From contig FR902170.1 in NCBI GenBank assembly GCA_000437855.1, positions 1-64,000 on the forward strand: a DNA stretch of 64,000 nt, given 5' to 3'. Under the pieces are notes generated by a model. That model was given only the letters and a program-made list of their open reading frames with translations. It was not told where the DNA came from and did no database searches. This document shows, piece after piece, positions 58,927 through 64,000 of the stretch (the stretch's first letter is position 1; each line of letters starts with the position of its first letter). The translations under genes and the position numbers were made by a program. Source of the stretch: Clostridium sp. CAG:567 (GTDB lineage Bacteria; Bacillota; Clostridia; TANB77; CAG-508).

Positions 58927-59868
58927 TTATTTTAAAAATCCACTTATAATTTGCTCTTCAGCTTCTTTTTCTGTAAGACCAAGAGTCATAAGTTTAATAA
59001 GTTGTTCTCCTGCAATTTTTCCAATGGCAGCTTCATGAAGCAAACTTGCATCAATATCATTTGCTACTATTTTAGGAGTAGAAGTAACTTTTGCCTTATC
59101 CATAATAATTGCATCACATTCAACATGTCCAAAGCATTTGTTATTTCCATTAACATTTGAACTAAATTCTTGAACAGAGTTGTCTCTTGCAATAGCACGA
59201 GAAGCAACATGTACACTAGAATTTTCACCATTTAAGTCAATATCAAAAATGCTTTTAGCTATTTGATTTGCAGAAGTCATAACTCTTTCTGTAATAACTA
59301 AACTTGTATTATCGCCAAGTTCACCTTTAGTTTCACGAACTGTAGAAGAAACACCTTCAATTTGAATAGTTTCCATTTCTAATGTAGAACCTTCTTCAAG
59401 ATTTACAATTGTTTGTGGGTTTAAAATTCTATCTCCAGTTCCATTACCTTCTCCATAATGTTTTTCAATGTATTTTACCTTAGCTCCTTTTGATAAGTGG
59501 AATGTATGAATACCATCATGTTCTGAAGTTTCACAAGAGCTGTTATGAATACCACAACCTGCTACAATTACAACATCAGCATTTTCTCCAACATAAAAAT
59601 CATTGTATACAACATCATTAAAACCTGCTTCAGTTAATATAACTGGAATGTGTACACTTTCATTTTTAGTATTTGGTTTAATAATAATATCAATACCAGG
59701 TTTGTCTTGTTTTGTGACAATATCAATATTGGCAGTAGTATTTCTAGCAACACCTTTACCATTTTCACGAATATTGTATGCACCAATTGGAGTTTTTTCG
59801 ATATCAGCAATGGTTTTTAATAGATTTTTTTCAATTGTATCTAATTTATTTTCAATTTCATTACTCAT
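58927..59868 (-). CDS. sufB: SufB/SufD-family Fe-S cluster scaffold (minimal SUF)
   Basis: A 313-residue SufBD-type scaffold, shorter than ordinary SufB. The beta-helix core holds VVIVAGCGIHNSSCETSEHDG, AKVKYIEKHYGEG and the C-terminal AIGKIAGEQLIKLMTLGLTEKEAEEQIISGFL. With SufC as the only partner, it matches the minimal two-gene SUF (SmsCB) type found in archaea and strict anaerobes. The start at 59868 has AAGGAGGT; a seven-residue extension overlaps the end of sufC. sufC ends one base before this start, so translation is coupled. Confidence 0.88.
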   Translation of the reverse strand: MSNEIENKLDTIEKNLLKTIADIEKTPIGAYNIRENGKGVARNTTANIDIVTKQDKPGIDIIIKPNTKNESVHIPVILTEAGFNDVVYNDFYVGENADVVIVAGCGIHNSSCETSEHDGIHTFHLSKGAKVKYIEKHYGEGNGTGDRILNPQTIVNLEEGSTLEMETIQIEGVSSTVRETKGELGDNTSLVITERVMTSANQIAKSIFDIDLNGENSSVHVASRAIARDNSVQEFSSNVNGNNKCFGHVECDAIIMDKAKVTSTPKIVANDIDASLLHEAAIGKIAGEQLIKLMTLGLTEKEAEEQIISGFLK

Positions 59869-59869
59869 A

Positions 59870-60595
59870 TTAGTTACCTCCTTTTTCAAGCATCACTTTA
59901 CATGGCTTTTGAGTGTTTTTTAAAAGTAGGGGAAGAACCTCTTCTTTTTGACCAACGGCTTGTACTTTTCCATCAACAAGTAAAATAATTTCATCTGCAA
60001 TATTTAAAATTTTTTCTTGATGAGAAATAATAACTATTGAAGAATTACTAATTTCAGAATGCATTTTTTCAAATACAGAAATTAAGCTATTAAAGCTCCA
60101 TAAATCAATACCAGCCTCAGGTTCATCAAACACTGTAAGTTTGGATTTTTTAGCTGCAAGCATAGCAATTTCAATACGTTTTAATTCTCCACCAGAAAGT
60201 GAATTACTAACTTCTCTGTTTAAATAGTCTTTTGCACATAAACCTACATCAGAAAGATAATTACATGCTTCTGAAACATTTATAGTATTACCAGAACTTA
60301 ATTCTATTAAATCTCTAACAGTTAAACCTTTGAATTTTACTGGTTGTTGAAATGCAAAACCAATTCCAAGTTTAGCCCTATCAGTAATTCCCATAGCAGT
60401 AATGTCTTTTCCATCAAAAAAAATACTACCAGAATCGGGTTTTAAAATTCCCATAATAATCTTAGCAAGAGTGGATTTACCAGAGCCATTAGGACCAGTT
60501 ATTGCAACTAACTTGCTATTATCTATTTTTAAACTTATGTTATCTAAAATTTGTTTATTGTCTCTGAAATAAGAAACATTTTTAAGCTCTAACAT
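59870..60595 (-). CDS. sufC: SufC ABC-type ATPase of the Fe-S assembly system
   Basis: A 241-residue ATPase that binds SufB and drives cluster assembly. Walker A is GPNGSGKST (about 33-41), the signature is SLSGGELKRIEIAML, and Walker B is KLTVFDEPEAGID; the His of the H-loop is in VIISHQEK. The short helical domain is like SufC rather than a transporter ATPase. It is first in a two-gene sufC-sufB operon, with no sufS, sufU or sufD nearby. Confidence 0.92.
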   Translation of the reverse strand: MLELKNVSYFRDNKQILDNISLKIDNSKLVAITGPNGSGKSTLAKIIMGILKPDSGSIFFDGKDITAMGITDRAKLGIGFAFQQPVKFKGLTVRDLIELSSGNTINVSEACNYLSDVGLCAKDYLNREVSNSLSGGELKRIEIAMLAAKKSKLTVFDEPEAGIDLWSFNSLISVFEKMHSEISNSSIVIISHQEKILNIADEIILLVDGKVQAVGQKEEVLPLLLKNTQKPCKVMLEKGGN

Positions 60596-60785
60596 AATTT
60601 TACCTCCTTAAAATTTAGCACATATATTGTACCACAAAATAAGCAAAAATACTAGATTTTAATAATATTTAGTAAAAATAAGGCTTAAAGAGTAATAAAT
60701 TAAGCAAAAGTTATTGCAAATTCTGGAAAAATATATTATTATAATACTACAAATCAAAAGAAAAATAATAGAAAGAGGCACAAAT

Positions 60786-60878
60786 ATGACAAAAGCCAGA
60801 ACTGTTGCAAGAGTAAAGAGAGCTACATTTTTAACAAATAAGCAAGCTAAGAAATTAGCTTTATTAGTGATATATTAA
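60786..60878 (+). CDS. 30-residue basic peptide gene
   Basis: A tiny frame, MTKARTVARVKRATFLTNKQ then AKKLALLVIY, preceded by AAAGAGG at a suitable distance. The peptide is strongly basic, with a hydrophobic end. A consensus TATAAT is at 60740-60745 (TTGCAA at 60714 is 20 bases before it, longer than ideal). The stop codon runs into a perfect 12-bp terminator stem. I know no homologue; it may be a small effector, a leader peptide, or a small RNA in disguise. Confidence 0.5.
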   Translation: MTKARTVARVKRATFLTNKQAKKLALLVIY

Positions 60879-60914
60879 AAGCAGACTATGTATAAAGGTA
60901 GTCTGCTTTTGTGT
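60877..60914 (+). terminator. Terminator of the 30-residue peptide gene
   Basis: AAAAGCAGACTA (60877-60888) pairs perfectly with TAGTCTGCTTTT (60899-60910). Confidence 0.85.
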
Positions 60915-61004
60915 GCTTTAAACAGATTTTAATATTAAAAATAAATAAAGAAAATTAAAGAAAGGGTATGACAAAATAAGTCATAAAAAGGTGAAAACTA
61001 AAAA

Positions 61005-62333
61005 ATGAAAATAAATAGTAAAAAAGGCAAAACAAATTACTTAAATCAAAAAGGTATTACTCTAATAGCATTAGTAGTAACAATAGTTGTTCTTTTGATT
61101 TTAGCGGGGGTAAGTATAAACACTCTATTTGGAGATAATGGAATAATTAAAAAGGCACAAGATGCCCAAAACAGAATGAATAACGCACAAGAAAGTGATT
61201 TAAATGCACTAAATGAATTAGATGAATTTATATATGATGCAACAGGAAAATTACCAAGTACGGAAGATACGACACCATATTATCCAGATGGAACATTTTC
61301 AAAAGTAAGTAGGACAAATTTAAGTAATGGCTTAGTAATACAAGATGCAAATAAAAATGAATATGTATGGATAGAGGTACCAAAAAGCTTGTATGAAAAT
61401 AGTAGTTATAATACAAAAACAACAACAGCAGATCAAAAACCGGCAAATTCAGAAGATTATGGTAAAATAGAATATTGCTTACATAAATATACAGAAACTT
61501 ATAGAAATGGTACAAGTTTTTCAGACACATATTATTCAGATGAAATGACAGGATTAACAAAAATAAAATACAATGAACTAAAACAAAAAATGTTAAAAAG
61601 TGTATATGAAAATGGAGGCTTTTGGATAGGAAGATATGAAGCAGGAATAGCGGGAAATAGAACTTCTGGAAATATAGATTTAGAAACAGCACCAGCTCCA
61701 TTATCAACATCAAAAACAGGAACAGAAGAAAATCCAGTATATCCATATACTTATGTAACATGTAGCCAAGCACAAACACTAGCAAGTAAATTATCAACAG
61801 GAAAAGGTTATACAAGTAGTTTAATGTTTGGAGTACAATGGGATTTAATCTTAAAACATATAGAAACAAAAGAAGTAAAAAAAGGAACAACATTAGAAAC
61901 AATACAAAGTGCTCTAAAAGATGATAGCTCATCTTGGGGAAATTACTATAATGCAAGTTTTGAAATAAACAGAGGAAAATATGCCAAGTTTGGAGCAATA
62001 AGTACATGGTATAATTATAATAATGAAAATGGATTAGAAAATTGTGTAACATACGCAAATGGAACAAGTACAAAAGTACAAGCAACTTCGAAGAGTAGTG
62101 CAATATTATTAACAACAGGAGCAAGTGATACATGTAAAAAAATGAATATATATGACTTGGCTGGAAATGTAAGGGAATGGACATTAGAACGTTACTCTGG
62201 ACGAACATCTCGTTGCGCTGATCGAGGAGGTTGTTACGCTTCAAGCTCTAGCTATTCAGTTTCTGGCCATACCTACATGGATGATACGTCCGGCACCCCA
62301 AACCTTGGCTTCAGGCTCTCACTTTATAAGTAG
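61005..62333 (+). CDS. Pilin-like signal fused to an FGE/C-type-lectin-fold domain; candidate DGR target
   Basis: A 442-residue protein. It opens with a type IV prepilin-type leader, NYLNQKGITLIALVV, cleavable after Gly17, and a hydrophobic helix to about residue 40; the usual Glu at position 5 of mature pilins is Ala, as often in these clostridia. From about 195 the sequence resembles the formylglycine-generating (SUMF1, FGE) fold: GGFWIGRYEAGIAGN, MFGVQWDLILKHI, the core NIYDLAGNVREWTLE, and the terminal GFRLSLYK. This fold is also the carrier of diversity-generating-retroelement variable regions. The last 48 codons are of a very different kind from the rest (see the next entry). The start follows AAAAAGGTG. 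Confidence 0.8.
   Translation: MKINSKKGKTNYLNQKGITLIALVVTIVVLLILAGVSINTLFGDNGIIKKAQDAQNRMNNAQESDLNALNELDEFIYDATGKLPSTEDTTPYYPDGTFSKVSRTNLSNGLVIQDANKNEYVWIEVPKSLYENSSYNTKTTTADQKPANSEDYGKIEYCLHKYTETYRNGTSFSDTYYSDEMTGLTKIKYNELKQKMLKSVYENGGFWIGRYEAGIAGNRTSGNIDLETAPAPLSTSKTGTEENPVYPYTYVTCSQAQTLASKLSTGKGYTSSLMFGVQWDLILKHIETKEVKKGTTLETIQSALKDDSSSWGNYYNASFEINRGKYAKFGAISTWYNYNNENGLENCVTYANGTSTKVQATSKSSAILLTTGASDTCKKMNIYDLAGNVREWTLERYSGRTSRCADRGGCYASSSSYSVSGHTYMDDTSGTPNLGFRLSLYK
62190..62333 (+). other. Candidate DGR variable region
   Basis: Counting the preceding Glu codon, 34 of the last 48 sense codons end in C or T, while the upstream codons mostly end in A. AAT/AAC codons, the targets of adenine mutagenesis, are nearly gone (one AAC). 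It encodes many Ser, Tyr, Gly, Cys, Asp and Arg residues and ends in GTPNLGFRLSLYK, the usual close of an FGE-fold variable region. No reverse transcriptase, accessory protein or template repeat is in the window, so a distant DGR would be needed. Confidence 0.5.
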
Positions 62334-62373
62334 CTACTTAAAACTGGATTGATGGACCAGAGAAAGTGAATAA

Positions 62374-62478
62374 GGTTATGATTTTAGTGCTAATGTATTT
62401 AATACAACTTTAGCTAAAGATAAAACTTATAAAAGGGAAAAATATCAGAATCAAAGTGTATTAAGCAAGAAAATGTAA
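62374..62478 (+). pseudogene. Possible decayed coding remnant
   Basis: A 34-codon frame (GYDFSANVFNTTLAKDKTYK onward, stop at 62476-62478) without a start codon. Upstream in the same frame there are two stops, at about 62351 and 62371. It follows the FGE-fold gene directly and could be a relic of a second gene or of 3' sequence of the element. I cannot assign it. Confidence 0.25.
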
Positions 62479-62485
62479 ACAAATA

Positions 62486-62515
62486 AAAACCTGAAGCCAA
62501 GAGGCCTCAGGTTTT
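62486..62515. terminator. Bidirectional terminator between the pilin-like gene and arginase
   Basis: AAAACCTGA (62486-62494) pairs with TCAGGTTTT (62507-62515), with an inner GCC/GGC stem. It reaches the stop codon of the arginase gene on the minus strand. Confidence 0.8.
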
Positions 62516-63545
62516 AAAATTTTTCAATCCATTTATTTAAAATATTTGTAGCAATTTCTTTTGTAACATTATTTTTATCAAATAATGGATTATATTCAAC
62601 TAAATCAGCTGATTTAATAATATTACTATACTTTGTAATCTCATCTGCTAAAGCATAAGTTTCTTCTAAATTAATGCCATTTTTAGCTGGAATTGAAACA
62701 CCAGGGGCAACAGTAGGATCTATTAAATCTAAATCAAAACTAATATGTACTCCATCTGTTCCGTTTGAAGCAATAGCAAAAGCTTTTTTACAAATTTCTT
62801 CAACTCCATATTTTTTAATATCTTCAGTAGAAAATACAGTAACACCTGCATCTAATACATTACCCCATTCCCATGGATCAATATCTCTACCACCAACAAT
62901 AACAGCATTTTTGAAATTGTAAAATGGACCATCATGAAAATCAGCTAATATACTTTTTTCATAATGTGTAGCAACTGCTAGAGGCAAACCGTGTAAGTTA
63001 CCAGTAACAGAAGTAGGGTAGGTATTGAAATCAGCATGTGAATCAAACCATATAATTCCCATATTTTTGTTTTCTTTTATAGAACCTAAGCTTGAACCAA
63101 TTGCAGTAATATGGTCTCCACCTACAAGTAAAGGAAATTCACCATTTTGAATAACTTTACGAGTTATGTTGTATAACTTTTGATTAAATTCATTGATTTC
63201 TTCTAAGTTTCTTTTTTCGTTTTTTGAATCTAGCGCTTTAACTGCTAAAACTAAGTTATGCATTTTTGTGTAGTATGCATCCTTTTCTGCATTATTCATA
63301 TTTTCTTCAAAATGAATTTCATGCATTTCTAGTAACAAATCATCAAATTTTGATACAAAACTATTAATATCATTTGAATCGGAATTTGAGTGAGATTCTT
63401 CACTTTTTTTGCTACCTTTCAAAATATAATTTTGAGAAATATTGCTTGGTTTTAAACCTTCTGTTAAGGCTTGTGCCCCAAGCTCAGCACCATCAATCTT
63501 TAGACCTAAGTCAGTGCATGCACTTATAATTGATATTTTTTTCAT
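62514..63545 (-). CDS. Arginase/ureohydrolase family protein
   Basis: A 343-residue member of the arginase-agmatinase-formiminoglutamase family. The binuclear Mn2+ ligands are complete: GGDHITAIG, DSHADFN and SFDLDLIDP. Residues 40-110 form a charged insertion rich in Ser, Glu and Asn that ordinary arginases lack, and the total length is about 40 residues above usual. The order of motifs and a GNLHGLPLA segment favour arginase (L-arginine to ornithine plus urea), but agmatinase or another guanidino substrate is not excluded. It has its own promoter (63615-63643). Confidence 0.85.
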   Translation of the reverse strand: MKKISIISACTDLGLKIDGAELGAQALTEGLKPSNISQNYILKGSKKSEESHSNSDSNDINSFVSKFDDLLLEMHEIHFEENMNNAEKDAYYTKMHNLVLAVKALDSKNEKRNLEEINEFNQKLYNITRKVIQNGEFPLLVGGDHITAIGSSLGSIKENKNMGIIWFDSHADFNTYPTSVTGNLHGLPLAVATHYEKSILADFHDGPFYNFKNAVIVGGRDIDPWEWGNVLDAGVTVFSTEDIKKYGVEEICKKAFAIASNGTDGVHISFDLDLIDPTVAPGVSIPAKNGINLEETYALADEITKYSNIIKSADLVEYNPLFDKNNVTKEIATNILNKWIEKF

Positions 63546-63614
63546 TTTAAACCCTTCTTTAAACTTTCACTAACATGATGATGATAATTATCAAACATCA
63601 GAAGTATGGCAAAA

Positions 63615-63643
63615 ATTATATCAATAAGCTAAAAAAAAGTCTA
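63615..63643 (-). promoter_or_regulatory. Promoter of the arginase gene
   Basis: Minus-strand TAGACT (63638-63643) and TATAAT (63615-63620), spacing 17. A 12-base perfect palindrome TGATAATTATCA (63582-63593) lies downstream of the start point and could be an operator. Confidence 0.5.
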
Positions 63644-63653
63644 GTGTTTTAAT

Positions 63654-63686
63654 AAAAAAGTCCTTCTTTTATGGAAGGATTTTTTA
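63654..63686 (-). terminator. Terminator of mutS2
   Basis: TCCTTC (63661-63666) with GAAGGA (63674-63679), flanked by A and T runs; the minus strand carries the T tract. Confidence 0.75.
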
Positions 63687-63780
63687 TTGTATAGGAAAAT
63701 GTTATATACAAGGGTTAAGTTACACTGAATTGTGTGTATTTGTATAGCAAAATGCACGTATGAAGAAGCAACTATTCATA

Positions 63781-64000
63781 TTATTTAATTTCAACTACAG
63801 TTACTCCCATTTCACCCTCACCAAATGTACCTATACGAAAACTCTTTACATGAGGATTTTTTTTCAAAAATGAATGAATGCCTTCGCGAAGCTTACCAGT
63901 GCCTTTTCCGTGAACAATTCTAACAGGTGAAATGTTTGCAGATGCACAATTGTCTAAATATTTATCAATAACATAAATTGCTTCATCAACATTTTGACCA
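63781..64000 (-). CDS. mutS2: MutS2/RqcU C-terminal Smr domain (partial)
   Basis: The last 72 or so residues of a protein whose start lies to the right of the window. The Smr-domain signature is complete: GQNVDEAIYVIDKYLDN, then VRIVHGKGTGKLREGIHSFL, NPHVKSFRIGTFGEGEMGVTVVEIK. In MutS2 this domain is the nuclease-like end; the protein suppresses recombination or splits collided ribosomes (RqcU). Only the end is visible, so the ATPase part cannot be checked. Its stop is followed on the minus strand by the terminator at 63654-63686. Confidence 0.85.
   Translation of the reverse strand, partial: GQNVDEAIYVIDKYLDNCASANISPVRIVHGKGTGKLREGIHSFLKKNPHVKSFRIGTFGEGEMGVTVVEIK

Noticed and set aside
61228..62244. 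A 338-residue open frame on the minus strand, antisense to the pilin-like gene
   Set aside because: Leu/His/Tyr-rich low-complexity translation, no ribosome site, and a clear domain-bearing gene on the other strand. It is a mirror of that gene's codon use.
63582..63593. TGATAATTATCA as a Fur-box
   Set aside because: It lacks the 7-1-7 spacing of a Fur site and no iron gene is adjacent; kept only as a possible operator of the arginase gene.

Overview
The window is an AT-rich (roughly 30% GC by eye), gene-dense chromosomal stretch from an endospore-forming, anaerobic member of the Clostridia (Bacillota). The evidence is the gene set: Spo0A, a SpoIVFA-like/SpoIVFB pair, YyaC, an unannotated-size SpoVM, NrdD-type anaerobic reductase sequence, sortase, minimal SufC-SufB, low-GC codon use with A/U third positions, and strong AGGAGG ribosome binding sites. 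It looks like an uncultured gut-type lineage. No rRNA, tRNA, CRISPR array, intact IS element or prophage was seen.

Layout. 1-4.9 kb: flavin reductase, then rpmG-secE-nusG-rplK-rplA-rplJ-rplL, with a structured leader before rplK and an L10 leader with attenuator before rplJ. A terminator, not rpoB, follows rplL. 5-14.2 kb: plsX and acpP (fatty acid synthesis), an SAH/MTA deaminase, smc, murE (reverse), and an E2-like acyltransferase homologue. 14.3-27.2 kb: Ca2+-type P-ATPase, a DUF2207 protein, an M23 peptidase, a frameshifted HtrA, rnc, a radical SAM protein, YitT, and a sortase plus thioester/SpaA-fold surface protein preceded by a 0A-box. 27.3-34.8 kb: CNNM transporter, WG-repeat protein, PLP enzyme, a frameshifted HI0933-type flavoprotein, YigZ, Spo0A and a ribbon-helix-helix regulator. 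34.9-42.7 kb: an NrdD homologue lacking its catalytic Cys and glycyl-radical domain, a DUF4116 protein, sporulation genes yyaC and spoIVFA/FB, and an HTH-LemA-DUF3137 operon. 42.8-51.9 kb: rpsF-ssb-rpsR, patatin, bactofilin-like protein, nth, spoVM, rpmB, tcdA, ruvA, rarA, SPFH/NfeD. 52-64 kb: a UAP1-like pyrophosphorylase next to a GlmU with a degenerate pyrophosphorylase domain, DUF421/DUF4363, dapB, HD protein, dapA, sufC-sufB, a pilin-like/FGE-fold fusion, arginase, and the 3' end of mutS2.

Themes. Housekeeping operons for translation, envelope precursors (plsX, acpP, murE, glmU, dapA/B) and sporulation dominate. The most unusual items are: (1) a pilin-like signal fused to an FGE/C-type-lectin-fold domain whose last 48 codons switch abruptly to NNC/NNT codons, as expected for a diversity-generating-retroelement variable region with no local reverse transcriptase; (2) the NrdD-like protein missing both radical residues; (3) an apparent hand-over of UDP-GlcNAc pyrophosphorylase activity from GlmU to an adjacent eukaryote-type enzyme; (4) two copies of an ~80-nt structured RNA element with a compensatory base-pair change; (5) a family of GGGAC-core long palindromes; (6) several tiny genes, including SpoVM and a 30-residue basic peptide with its own promoter and terminator.

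Three genes carry frameshifts or apparent frameshifts (HtrA at an A10 run, the flavoprotein near its N-terminus, the Gly-rich end of the DUF2207 protein). Each could be a real mutation, slippage, or an assembly error.
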